A model generated the notes under the pieces. It was not told where the DNA came from and searched no databases. It saw only the letters and a list, made by a program, of their open reading frames with translations. A program made the position numbers and the translations under genes. A DNA stretch of 64,000 bases from NCBI RefSeq assembly GCF_039543505.1, contig NZ_BAABJW010000004.1, forward strand, positions 372,001-436,000. Direction: 5' to 3'. Shown piece by piece: positions 9,300 to 17,754 of the stretch. Numbering within the stretch: the stretch's first letter is position 1; every line of letters begins with the position of its first letter. This stretch comes from Litoribaculum gwangyangense (GTDB taxonomy: Bacteria > Bacteroidota > Bacteroidia > Flavobacteriales > Flavobacteriaceae).

Positions 9300-9631
9300 G
9301 CCTCTTGTCATATAATTATTTAAATATGAAGTGCGTAATATTCAAAATAAAGTTTTTGGATTACTTATAACAGCTAAAACTAACATTGCAAAAACCAAAC
9401 TATAAATATCCCAAAATGTTGGTGGGAATCACCAATGTAATGATATAATTTCCTAGCAATTTTGTGACTGTTTATTTCTAATTGTCTCATATTTACTAGG
9501 GAAGAAAAAAGACCGATACTATGAATTATTACTATTAAATTAGTTGCGATTAAAGATTCACATTTTTAAAAAAGTACTCATATTTCAAACCATATCATAA
9601 AACTTTTTTTAAGTTTGGAATAAAAAGTATT
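9300..9631. other. 332-base spacer with no intact gene
   Basis: No open frame longer than about 35 codons, no RNA gene and no strong hairpin. On the minus strand, roughly 9350-9490, short frames end in hydrophobic peptides (LGNYIITLVIPTNILGYL and SLVFAMLVLAVISNPK), which could be remains of a small membrane-protein gene broken by frameshifts. This is weak. Confidence 0.35.
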
Positions 9632-10000
9632 TTGAATCCAGCGGAAGAATATATTATTAATCAACCAGAGCCTTATCGCGCTATTTTAATGCATATTCAA
9701 GTAATAATTAAGCATGTTATTGCTGACGCGGAATTAAAATACAAGTGGCATATTCCTTGTTATTATTTAGGTGAAACCCCATTATGTTATTTGAATGCGA
9801 GTCACAAAAAGCGATTTGTTGATGTTGGATTTTGGCACTCGGCATACCTCTCTGAATTTGATGATTATCTTGTTAGTGAAAACCGAAAAGTGGTTAAATC
9901 ATTGCGATATACGTCCTTAGACGATGTAAATGATGAGGTCTTAATGGCTATACTTGTCGAAGCAAAAAAGCAAAAGGGAAAGTCGTTTTACAATAAGTAA
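9632..10000 (+). CDS. DUF1801 domain protein
   Basis: 122 residues matching the DUF1801/YdhG-like family: PAEEYIINQPEPYRAILMHIQ at the start, KWHIPCYYL in the middle, and FVDVGFWHSAYL, the usual conserved blocks. The family is small and cytoplasmic and includes proteins annotated as iron chaperones; function here is unknown. The start is TTG, giving the normal family N-terminus. Monocistronic; the CDGSH protein gene converges on it from 30 bases downstream. Confidence 0.75.
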   Translation: MNPAEEYIINQPEPYRAILMHIQVIIKHVIADAELKYKWHIPCYYLGETPLCYLNASHKKRFVDVGFWHSAYLSEFDDYLVSENRKVVKSLRYTSLDDVNDEVLMAILVEAKKQKGKSFYNK

Positions 10001-10029
10001 TCTAAACAATGTTTAATAAAGGCTTAACT

Positions 10030-10266
10030 CTATTTGTGTGAACCATCACAATACGGTGGATTCTTAGTTTGTTTACAAGTACAAAGGTATGCCGTTGTAT
10101 CTTCTTCTACTGAAAAGACCATTGAAGGTGTTGCTTTTGCAGCCCGATGTGAACCATTACAAAATGGTTGGTCACCACTATGCCCGCAAGTACACCACGC
10201 ATAATTTTTATTGGCTTCTAATTCACATTTAATTGGTGTATCACCTCCACGAGTATTATTTTCCAT
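10030..10266 (-). CDS. CDGSH iron-sulfur domain protein
   Basis: 78 residues with two tandem CDGSH motifs: CTCGHSGDQPFCNGSH (about residues 25-40) and CTCKQTKNPPYCDGSH (about 62-77). Each supplies three Cys and one His to bind a [2Fe-2S] cluster, as in mitoNEET-type proteins. The first motif has Asn in place of Asp in CDGSH, a common variant. No membrane anchor, so a soluble electron or cluster transfer protein. It lies 38 bases downstream of kdsA on the same strand and may be co-transcribed with it, with no obvious functional link. Confidence 0.9.
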   Translation of the reverse strand: MENNTRGGDTPIKCELEANKNYAWCTCGHSGDQPFCNGSHRAAKATPSMVFSVEEDTTAYLCTCKQTKNPPYCDGSHK

Positions 10267-10304
10267 AGTTTTTTAAATTTAAATAAACTTAAATATACAA
10301 TTTA

Positions 10305-11123
10305 TTATAACGAGTTAATTGTTTTTCTAATAGCAACCAGATTTGAAAGTAGTTTTTCTAAATTATCGAGGTGTAGCATATTGGCGCCATCACTTTTCGC
10401 ATTTGCTGGGTCGAAATGGGTTTCAATAAATAGCCCATCCACATTATTAACGACACCAGCTCTGGCTATGGTTTCAATCATATCAGGTCTACCACCAGTA
10501 ACACCAGCACTTTGGTTGGGTTGTTGCAACGAGTGCGTTACATCTAAAACGGTGGGTGCAAATTTCCGCATAGTTGGGATGCCTCTGAAATCTACTATCA
10601 TATCTTGGTAGCCAAACATGGTGCCTCTATCAGTTATCCATACTTTGTTGTTTCCAGCGTCCTTTACTTTTTGAACTGCATGTTTCATGGATTCCGGACT
10701 CATAAATTGCCCTTTTTTTAGGTTTACCACTTTACCCGTTTCAGCAGCTGCCACTACCAAATCCGTTTGTCTAACTAAAAAAGCTGGTATTTGTAAAACA
10801 TCCACATATTCTGCAGCCATGGAGGCATCAGAAATTTCATGAATATCGGTAACGGTAGGAATATCAAAAGTTTCAGAAACTTTTCTCAGTATTTTTAAAG
10901 CTTTTTCATCTCCAATTCCTGTAAAACTATCAATTCTACTTCTATTGGCCTTTTTAAAACTTCCTTTAAATACATATGGAATTTCCAATTTAGCGGTAAT
11001 GGAAACAACTTTTTCGGCTATATATAATGCCATATCTTCGCCCTCAATAGCACATGGGCCACAAAGCAAAAAGAAGTTGTTGGAATTGGTATGTTTTAAT
11101 TTTGGAACGTCGTTAAGGTTCAT
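10305..11123 (-). CDS. kdsA: 3-deoxy-D-manno-octulosonate 8-phosphate synthase
   Basis: 272 residues of the KdsA/DAHP-synthase family. It condenses phosphoenolpyruvate with arabinose-5-phosphate to give KDO-8-phosphate, the first committed step to the KDO of lipopolysaccharide. Seen: LLCGPCAIEGEDMA near the N-terminus, FKGSFKKANRSR, TDIHEISDA, QIPAFLVRQTDL and DVTHSLQQPNQ, all conserved substrate-binding blocks. The length is usual and the start is ATG. Cytoplasmic. Its presence says the organism makes KDO-containing lipid A/LPS. CDGSH-protein gene follows at 38 bases. Confidence 0.95.
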   Translation of the reverse strand: MNLNDVPKLKHTNSNNFFLLCGPCAIEGEDMALYIAEKVVSITAKLEIPYVFKGSFKKANRSRIDSFTGIGDEKALKILRKVSETFDIPTVTDIHEISDASMAAEYVDVLQIPAFLVRQTDLVVAAAETGKVVNLKKGQFMSPESMKHAVQKVKDAGNNKVWITDRGTMFGYQDMIVDFRGIPTMRKFAPTVLDVTHSLQQPNQSAGVTGGRPDMIETIARAGVVNNVDGLFIETHFDPANAKSDGANMLHLDNLEKLLSNLVAIRKTINSL

Positions 11124-11141
11124 GTTATGAATTTTGAATTA

Positions 11142-11149
11142 CAAATATA
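11142..11149 (-). promoter_or_regulatory. candidate -7 box of kdsA promoter
   Basis: TATATTTG on the minus strand, 18 bases before the kdsA ATG, fits TAnnTTTG. A clear upstream TTG is lacking (TTTATT only), so this is tentative. Confidence 0.35.
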
Positions 11150-11377
11150 AGATTAAAGACCGAAATAAATGCACTTAGGTTTTAATTCAAAAGTGCTGCA
11201 TTCAGATAATTGTATAAGTATTTAATTGACAATTTAAACACCGTACATATTATAGTTTTCAAAAATATAAAAAATTGTTATTCAACAACTTATGATATTT
11301 TTAATATCTGGATTTAATGAATACAAAATGCAAGATTCAAATAAAAATATTTATATCAATAATCCATTATTTATAAG

Positions 11378-11385
11378 TACCTTTG
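11378..11385 (+). promoter_or_regulatory. candidate -7 box of typA promoter
   Basis: TACCTTTG followed by CA matches the Bacteroidota -7 consensus and lies 23 bases before the typA ATG. No good TTG is seen at the expected upstream distance. The rest of the 285-base gap before typA shows no gene. Confidence 0.4.
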
Positions 11386-11408
11386 CACGCTTAAAATAAG
11401 GCACTATT

Positions 11409-13208
11409 ATGGCTAATATTAAAAACATTGCAATTATTGCACACGTTGACCACGGTAAGACTACTCTGGTTGATAAAATTATGTATCACTGTCAGTTGTT
11501 TCGTGAAAACGAAAATACAGGTGATTTAATACTGGATAATAACGATTTAGAGCGTGAGAGAGGTATTACTATTACCTCAAAAAATGTCTCTGTGATTTAT
11601 AAAGACACAAAAATAAATATTATTGATACCCCTGGTCACGCCGATTTTGGAGGCGAAGTAGAGCGAGTGTTGAATATGGCCGATGGTGTTTTGTTATTAG
11701 TTGATGCTTTTGAAGGCCCGATGCCGCAAACTCGTTTTGTACTTCAAAAAGCAATCGATTTAGGATTGAAACCTTGCGTAGTAATCAATAAAGTTGATAA
11801 GGAAAACTGTACTCCAGAAGAAGTGCATGAAAAGGTTTTTGACTTAATGTTTGAATTGGGTGCTGAAGAGTGGCAATTAGACTTTCCAACGGTTTATGGT
11901 TCAGCGAAACAAAACTGGATGAGTGATGATTGGAATAATAAAACCGAGAATATTGAGCCTTTACTGGATATGGTAATTGAACATATTCCAGCTCCTAAAA
12001 TTGAAGCAGGAACAACTCAAATGCTCATAACCTCTTTAGACTTTTCATCTTTTACAGGCAGAATTGCCATAGGGCGTTTAACCAGAGGTGAGTTGAAAGT
12101 GGGACAAAATATTTCACTTGTAAAGAGAAATGGAAGTTTTCAAAAGTCAAAAATTAAAGAACTACATATTTTTGAAGGTTTAGGTCGTAAAAAAGTAGAG
12201 GAGGTGCAAACAGGCGATATATGTGCATTGGTAGGTTTGGAAGGTTTTGAAATTGGTGATACCGTTGCTGATTGGGAAAATCCTGAAGGTTTAAAAACCA
12301 TTGCTATTGATGAACCTACCATGAGTATGCTTTTTACGATTAACGATTCACCTTTCTTTGGTAAAGATGGAAAATTTGTAACATCGCGTCACATTAAAGA
12401 CCGCTTGAAAAAAGAGTTAGAAAAGAATTTAGCACTTCGTGTTGAAGAAACCGACAGTGCGGATAAATTTATGGTTTTTGGTCGTGGGGTATTGCATTTA
12501 TCAGTTTTAATTGAAACCATGCGTCGTGAAGGTTATGAATTACAAATTGGGCAACCACAAGTAATCATCAAAGAAATTGATGGTATCAAATGTGAGCCTG
12601 TTGAAGAAATGACTATAGATTTACCCGAAGAGGTTTCTGGGAAGGCCATAGAAATGGTTACTTTACGTAAAGGGGAAATGATAAGTATGGAAGCCAAAGG
12701 TGATCGTATGGTTTGTCAATTTATGATTCCATCAAGAGGTATTATTGGTTTAAGAAATCAGTTGCTTACTGCCACTGCCGGTGAAGCCATCATGGCGCAC
12801 CGCTTTAAAGAATATCAACCCTTAAAAGGTGGTATTCCTGAGAGACAAAATGGATCTTTGGTATCTATGGAAAAAGGGCAAGCAATACCATATTCTATAG
12901 ACAAACTACAAGAACGCGGAAAGTTTTTTATTGACCCAGGAGAAGATATTTACGAAGGACAAGTTATTGGGGAAAATTCTCGTGGTGATGATATGGTAGT
13001 TAACGTCACAAAAACAAAAAAATTAAGTAACGTCCGTTCATCTGGAGCTGATGATAAGGCCAAAATTGTTCCTGCGATAAAATTTTCGTTGGAAGAAGCC
13101 TTGGAATACATCCAAAAAGATGAGTATGTTGAGGTAACTCCAAACCATATAAGATTAAGAAAAATCTATTTAACAGAGGTAGAGCGTAAGCGAAACAAAT
13201 CAGTATAA
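11409..13208 (+). CDS. typA: ribosome-associated GTPase TypA/BipA
   Basis: 599 residues, the usual size for this translational GTPase. G1 AHVDHGKTT (about residues 10-18), switch region with RERGITI, G3 DTPGHADFGGEVERVLNMAD, and G4 NKVDKE are intact. They are followed by EF-Tu-like domain II, two EF-G-like domains and the BipA-specific C-terminal domain containing LRNQLLTATAGEAIM. It binds 70S ribosomes and helps 50S assembly and stress adaptation, especially in the cold. The small membrane protein gene begins one base after its stop, so the two are probably one transcript. Confidence 0.96.
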   Translation: MANIKNIAIIAHVDHGKTTLVDKIMYHCQLFRENENTGDLILDNNDLERERGITITSKNVSVIYKDTKINIIDTPGHADFGGEVERVLNMADGVLLLVDAFEGPMPQTRFVLQKAIDLGLKPCVVINKVDKENCTPEEVHEKVFDLMFELGAEEWQLDFPTVYGSAKQNWMSDDWNNKTENIEPLLDMVIEHIPAPKIEAGTTQMLITSLDFSSFTGRIAIGRLTRGELKVGQNISLVKRNGSFQKSKIKELHIFEGLGRKKVEEVQTGDICALVGLEGFEIGDTVADWENPEGLKTIAIDEPTMSMLFTINDSPFFGKDGKFVTSRHIKDRLKKELEKNLALRVEETDSADKFMVFGRGVLHLSVLIETMRREGYELQIGQPQVIIKEIDGIKCEPVEEMTIDLPEEVSGKAIEMVTLRKGEMISMEAKGDRMVCQFMIPSRGIIGLRNQLLTATAGEAIMAHRFKEYQPLKGGIPERQNGSLVSMEKGQAIPYSIDKLQERGKFFIDPGEDIYEGQVIGENSRGDDMVVNVTKTKKLSNVRSSGADDKAKIVPAIKFSLEEALEYIQKDEYVEVTPNHIRLRKIYLTEVERKRNKSV

Positions 13209-13209
13209 C

Positions 13210-13437
13210 ATGGAATTCCTTAGAATTTCTTGGATAGAAGTTGTAGGGTACTTAGCCATGGGAACGGTTTTGATATCCTTTTTAATGAAATCTGTAAAAA
13301 ATTTACGAATAGTAAACTCCTTTGGGTGTTTACTATTTGTATTTTATGGTTTCATACTCCAACCAGTTTCTAGACCTATAATCATAACGAATACCGTTAT
13401 TTTTTTTATCAATATCTACTACTTGTTGAAAAAATAA
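13210..13437 (+). CDS. small YgjV-like inner-membrane protein
   Basis: 75 residues with two or three hydrophobic helices: WIEVVGYLAMGTVLISFLM (about 8-26), VNSFGCLLFVFYGFIL (about 35-50) and a C-terminal segment with IIITNTVIFFINIYYLL. The pattern of a Gly-rich first helix, RIVNSFGC and PIIITN resembles the YgjV/Imp family of bacterial inner-membrane proteins of unknown role; homologues are sometimes mislabelled uroporphyrinogen decarboxylase. It starts one base after the typA stop, suggesting translational coupling or at least co-transcription. Confidence 0.7.
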   Translation: MEFLRISWIEVVGYLAMGTVLISFLMKSVKNLRIVNSFGCLLFVFYGFILQPVSRPIIITNTVIFFINIYYLLKK

Positions 13438-13484
13438 AACATTGATTTTTAATCGATGAATTTTTACTTTAATCATTCAATTTA

Positions 13485-13513
13485 TTGATACGCAAAATCA
13501 TTTTGTATATTTG
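13485..13513 (+). promoter_or_regulatory. promoter of the glycan cluster
   Basis: TTG (13485-13487), 18 bases, then TATATTTG (13506-13513): a good match to the Bacteroidota TTG/TAnnTTTG promoter. It would give a leader of about 100 bases before the first flippase gene. Confidence 0.6.
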
Positions 13514-13619
13514 ATTCCTTTTAAAAGGATTAATAATAAACTGCTCAAAATATAGTTATAAGTGAGTATTTTGTATGTTTTTAATTGTTCTTTAAATACA
13601 CATGTAATCCTCATATTAA

Positions 13620-14921
13620 TTGAAAAAATTAATAGACTATATAAATAATAAGGTTTTAGTTAAAATTGCTTCACTACAAACAACTTCAGTAATAATCAGA
13701 ATAATAGCTGGTTTACTTACTTCTAAAGCCGTGGCTGTTTTTATAGGGCCTGTAGGTTTAGCGCTTATTGGGAACCTTCGTGATTTTGTTGGCGCATCCC
13801 ATACGATAGCAACAGTTGGTTTTTACAAAGGTATAGTAAGGTATGTTGCCGAATTTAAGGAAAAAACTTTAGAGCTGAGCAAAACGCTATCGACGGTTTA
13901 TTATACAGGTTTTATATCGACTATTATAGTGTCTTTTTTCTGCTATTTTAATGCGCAATGGATTAATGATACGATATTTCCCGAATATAATAACTACACT
14001 TTTGTTATTCAAATATTCTCCATAGTACTTCCATTTTATGCATTAAATATGTTTTCATTTTCAATAATGAATGGATTTTCAAAGTATAAAATACTTATAG
14101 TTATTAATATTATTGGACAAATATTGAGCGTTTCCATTGCTTTAATTTTAATATATCAAGAAAAATTGAAAGGCGCTTTAATATCTGTAGTAATCGCCGA
14201 ATCCATAATATTTTTAATTACGTTGGTAGGTATTATTAATAGACGTAGTTTAATTTCTTACATACGTGTCGAAAATGTGAGTTTAAGTGTTTTAAAAAAA
14301 ATGGGTTTTTACTCTTTAATGGCCCTTTTTACTGCTGTGTTTTTACCACTGGTAACGATTGCCATTAGATCTTATATTATTGACAATGTGAGTTATAAAG
14401 ATGCGGGTTTTTGGGAAGCCATAACTAGGTTATCCAAATATTATTTAATGTTTGTTAGCTCGTTAATAGCGTTATATCTTTTACCACGCTTTGCTGAAAT
14501 AACCGATACTAAAGAATTCAAAAAAGAAATTTTTAGCTTTTACAAAACGGTAATTCCAATTTTATCAGTAGGCATGTTGATAATTTATTTGCTTAAAAAG
14601 TATATAGTTTTAGTAGTTTTTACTGAGGAATTTAAACCTGTGGAGGATTTATTCCTTTGGCAATTATTAGGAGATTTTGTTAAAATATTATCCATCATTA
14701 TAGCTTACCAGTTTTTAGCAAAAAAAATGTTTTGGCATTATATTCTCACTGAAGCCTTTTTAATTATAACGCTATATAGCACAAGTGTTTATTTTATTGA
14801 TGTATTCGATAGTGTAAAAGGGGCTGTAATTGCTCATTTTGTGAGTTATGTGATGTATTACGGTATTATTTTACTCATTTTTGGGAGTTCGCTTTTTGGT
14901 TTGGATATCGAGAAAAAATAA
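13620..14921 (+). CDS. Wzx/O-antigen-flippase-like membrane protein 1
   Basis: 433 residues with about 12 hydrophobic helices, of the polysaccharide-transporter branch of the MATE/MOP superfamily (WzxE-like). Conserved blocks: LTSKAVAVFIGPVGLALIGNL (about 30-50), KGIVRYVAEF and GFWEAITRLSKYYLMF (about residue 265). Such proteins flip undecaprenyl-diphosphate-linked glycans across the inner membrane. Start is TTG, giving a short basic N-terminus before the first helix. First gene of the glycan cluster, five bases before a paralogue with the same blocks, apparently an old tandem duplication. Substrate unknown. Confidence 0.85.
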   Translation: MKKLIDYINNKVLVKIASLQTTSVIIRIIAGLLTSKAVAVFIGPVGLALIGNLRDFVGASHTIATVGFYKGIVRYVAEFKEKTLELSKTLSTVYYTGFISTIIVSFFCYFNAQWINDTIFPEYNNYTFVIQIFSIVLPFYALNMFSFSIMNGFSKYKILIVINIIGQILSVSIALILIYQEKLKGALISVVIAESIIFLITLVGIINRRSLISYIRVENVSLSVLKKMGFYSLMALFTAVFLPLVTIAIRSYIIDNVSYKDAGFWEAITRLSKYYLMFVSSLIALYLLPRFAEITDTKEFKKEIFSFYKTVIPILSVGMLIIYLLKKYIVLVVFTEEFKPVEDLFLWQLLGDFVKILSIIIAYQFLAKKMFWHYILTEAFLIITLYSTSVYFIDVFDSVKGAVIAHFVSYVMYYGIILLIFGSSLFGLDIEKK

Positions 14922-14926
14922 AAGAA

Positions 14927-16216
14927 GTGTTAAAAAAAATATTTAGTAATTCTATTATAAAAGTTTTTTCATACAATAGTCTAGTGGTGTTTGGTAAACT
15001 TTTATCCTCATTTATTGTTTCAAAAGTAAGTGCTATTTATTTAGGGCCATCTGGTTATGCTTTAGTTGGTAATTTAAAAAATGTTTTACAAGGAGTGTTT
15101 GGGATAACTGCTAGTGGTTTTGAAAGTGGTATTATTAGGCACATAGCGGAAAATAGGAATAGTACAAAACAGTTTAATGTAATTGTTTCTTCAGCTATAA
15201 GTTTGGGCTTAATTACTTCTTTTATAGTTGGTTTGCTATTGTTTTTTTTTGATAAACCGTTGAGTGTTTATGTTTTAAAAGATATATCATTTGCATACAT
15301 ATTTAGATGTTTGTCTATTCTTTTGCCTTTAATTTCATTAAATTTTTTGATTATTTATATATTCAATGGCCTGCAAAAGTTCAAGATATATTCTATTTTG
15401 ATAACAATTACAAATACCTTAAATGCTTTACTCAGCTTTTTATTTATTTATTATTATAACCTAAAGGGGGCCTTATTGATAAGTGTGTTAATTCCTGCTT
15501 TTAGTTTTTTATTCAGTTTATTAATAAATGAAGTCAGGGAAGTTATCTGGAGTTTTATTTTAAACATAAAAAATATATCTTTTGTTTTTTTGAAATCTAT
15601 AGCTACCTATTTAGGTATGGCGACATATTCTTCAATACTAATTGGTTTGTCCTATCTATTTATTAGAAATGAAATTATTTTCAATTTAGATATTAATACT
15701 GCCGGATTGTGGGAAGCAATGAATAAAATATCTGCTTTTTACATGCTGTTTTTTTCATCTTTAATAACATTATATTTGTTACCTCAACTGGCTATTAACA
15801 AAACAATTAAAGGTTATAAAAATATAATGAAATCCTATTTTAAATACTTAATTCCATTTTTAATTTCGGTGTTTCTTATATTATTACTTTTTAGAACTGT
15901 TGTCATAAAAATATTTTTAACAGATGAATTTCAATCTATCGAGAAATATTTTTATTTACAGTTAATAGGAGATTTTATAAAAATAATTGCCTTTTCATTA
16001 GCCTATCAATTTCATGCAAAAAAAATGGTAGTATTTTATTTAGTATCGGATGCTATACTCTATTTATCATTCTACTTTTTGAGTTTATATTTAATAAATG
16101 ATTATTTTCTTCAAGGTGTATTTTATGCTTATGTTTTAAGTTCTTTTTTATATTTAATTTCAGTATTTGGTTTTATCTATTTTAATAATTCAAACTATTT
16201 AAAACAAGATGCCTAA
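14927..16216 (+). CDS. Wzx/O-antigen-flippase-like membrane protein 2
   Basis: 429 residues, about 12 hydrophobic helices, clearly paralogous to the preceding protein along its length: VSAIYLGPSGYALVGNL, SGIIRHIAEN and GLWEAMNKISAFYMLFFSS match the same blocks of protein 1. It should also be a lipid-linked glycan flippase. Start is GTG five bases after the previous stop; its end overlaps the next start by 8 bases, so the run is tightly coupled. The DNA is visibly richer in A and T than the housekeeping genes, as often seen in exchanged surface-polysaccharide loci. Why two flippases are needed is unclear: different glycans, or a two-protein transporter. Confidence 0.85.
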   Translation: MLKKIFSNSIIKVFSYNSLVVFGKLLSSFIVSKVSAIYLGPSGYALVGNLKNVLQGVFGITASGFESGIIRHIAENRNSTKQFNVIVSSAISLGLITSFIVGLLLFFFDKPLSVYVLKDISFAYIFRCLSILLPLISLNFLIIYIFNGLQKFKIYSILITITNTLNALLSFLFIYYYNLKGALLISVLIPAFSFLFSLLINEVREVIWSFILNIKNISFVFLKSIATYLGMATYSSILIGLSYLFIRNEIIFNLDINTAGLWEAMNKISAFYMLFFSSLITLYLLPQLAINKTIKGYKNIMKSYFKYLIPFLISVFLILLLFRTVVIKIFLTDEFQSIEKYFYLQLIGDFIKIIAFSLAYQFHAKKMVVFYLVSDAILYLSFYFLSLYLINDYFLQGVFYAYVLSSFLYLISVFGFIYFNNSNYLKQDA

Positions 16217-17753
16217 AAATTTTAAACACATATTATTTTTAAGTATTCCACTAATACTTAAGTACATTTTTTTACTAATTTTTAGTGATTTTGATTTATT
16301 TAATTTTGATGATTTAAAAGAAGATGTACTATTTTATGTTTGTATAATTTTTTTGCTTTATGGAAGTTTTATAAAGCGTCAGTTTTTTGTTGATATTATC
16401 TGTCTACTTTATGTTCTATACTTGTTTTTAGAAACCACATCCTATATGGCGGTTTCTTCAAATTTTTCATCCTCCTATATGTATTTGTTGATTGAGTCTA
16501 ATAATCAAGAATTAAGTGAGTTTGTCTCAGCGTATGCAAACACATCTATTATTTTGTTTATAATTCTTGGCTTTATTTTATTCTTTATGATACGAAAATT
16601 GTCAATGGAAATTACAAATAAATACCATTCAATCATTGGCATTTTTGGTTTTTTAGGTATAGTAGCTGTTTTAAAATTTACAGGCTTAATTGAAAATAAC
16701 GCATATCATAATATCGTTCGAGGAACTTATGGATATATAGATTTACAAAATAGTTATAAAGTAACTTCTAAAATAAGAAAAGAGGATATTAAAGTTGTAA
16801 CAGACAATGAGGTGTTAGTTGTAGTTTTAGGAGAGTCTACAACTAGAGGGCATATGCAAATATATGGTTACGAAAGGGAAACTACGCCATTATTACATTC
16901 AATTAAGGATAGTTTGTTTATATACAATAATGTCATTTCAACAGACGTATTCACACTTAAATCTGTGCCTAAAATGTTAACGTCTTTAGATAACGATAAT
17001 ACCAATGATACTACTTCTTCAATTGTACAAATTTTTAATACTGCTGGGTTTAAAACGTTTTGGCTGGCAAACCAAAGACCAATAAGCTACCATGATAATG
17101 CGATAAACAAAATTGCTTCAAGTTGTAATCAGTTTAAATTTTATAATTATATAGATGACCTTGAAACTAATATTTTAGATGAAGTTATTTTATCAGATTA
17201 TTCAAAAATTCTTTCTGAACCTGGTAAGAAAGTTGTTTTTATTAAGTTAATAGGGACTCACTTTGATTACAAGAAACGTTATCCAGAAGCCTACAATGTT
17301 TTTGTAAGTAATTCTAATACTTCAACCAAAATCGAAAATATAAATAACTACGATAATGCTGTTTTGTATAATGATTTTATTATGTTTTCACTAATCAGTG
17401 AACTTAAAATACAAAACAAAAAAAGCGCATTAATATACTTATCAGACCATGGTGAGAATGTTTACGATAATGGAACTGACTTTTTCGGAAGATCTGAAGA
17501 AAATCTAACAAAAAGCATGTTTGAAATCCCGTTTTTATTGTGGACATCTGAAGATTTTGATTTCCCTCTTGATTTTGAATATAAACCCAATAGACTGTTC
17601 ATGACTGACCACACTTATGAAAGCATTGGTCACCTTTTTGGGGTAAAATATAAGAATATAGATGAAAGCAAAAGTATTTTCAGTAGTGCATTTAAGGATA
17701 GAAATAGAAAAGTAATTGACGGCATTGATTTCGACTCCTATTTTCTGAAATAA
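16209..17753 (+). CDS. phosphoethanolamine transferase-like (sulfatase-fold) enzyme
   Basis: 514 residues: four to five N-terminal membrane helices (to about residue 160) and a periplasmic alkaline-phosphatase/sulfatase-fold domain. The catalytic block reads GESTTRGHMQIYGYERETTP (about residues 207-226), where a Thr after GES is the expected nucleophile and Glu a Zn ligand; SDHGEN (about 411-416) and a later DHTYES supply more ligands. This is the layout of EptA/CptA-type enzymes, which move phosphoethanolamine from phosphatidylethanolamine to lipid A or glycans. The N-terminal helices and GES motif favour EptC/CptA-like over a true sulfatase. Inside this cluster it probably decorates the glycan or LPS core. 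It overlaps the flippase gene by 8 bases. Confidence 0.8.
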   Translation: MPKNFKHILFLSIPLILKYIFLLIFSDFDLFNFDDLKEDVLFYVCIIFLLYGSFIKRQFFVDIICLLYVLYLFLETTSYMAVSSNFSSSYMYLLIESNNQELSEFVSAYANTSIILFIILGFILFFMIRKLSMEITNKYHSIIGIFGFLGIVAVLKFTGLIENNAYHNIVRGTYGYIDLQNSYKVTSKIRKEDIKVVTDNEVLVVVLGESTTRGHMQIYGYERETTPLLHSIKDSLFIYNNVISTDVFTLKSVPKMLTSLDNDNTNDTTSSIVQIFNTAGFKTFWLANQRPISYHDNAINKIASSCNQFKFYNYIDDLETNILDEVILSDYSKILSEPGKKVVFIKLIGTHFDYKKRYPEAYNVFVSNSNTSTKIENINNYDNAVLYNDFIMFSLISELKIQNKKSALIYLSDHGENVYDNGTDFFGRSEENLTKSMFEIPFLLWTSEDFDFPLDFEYKPNRLFMTDHTYESIGHLFGVKYKNIDESKSIFSSAFKDRNRKVIDGIDFDSYFLK

Positions 17754-17754
17754 T

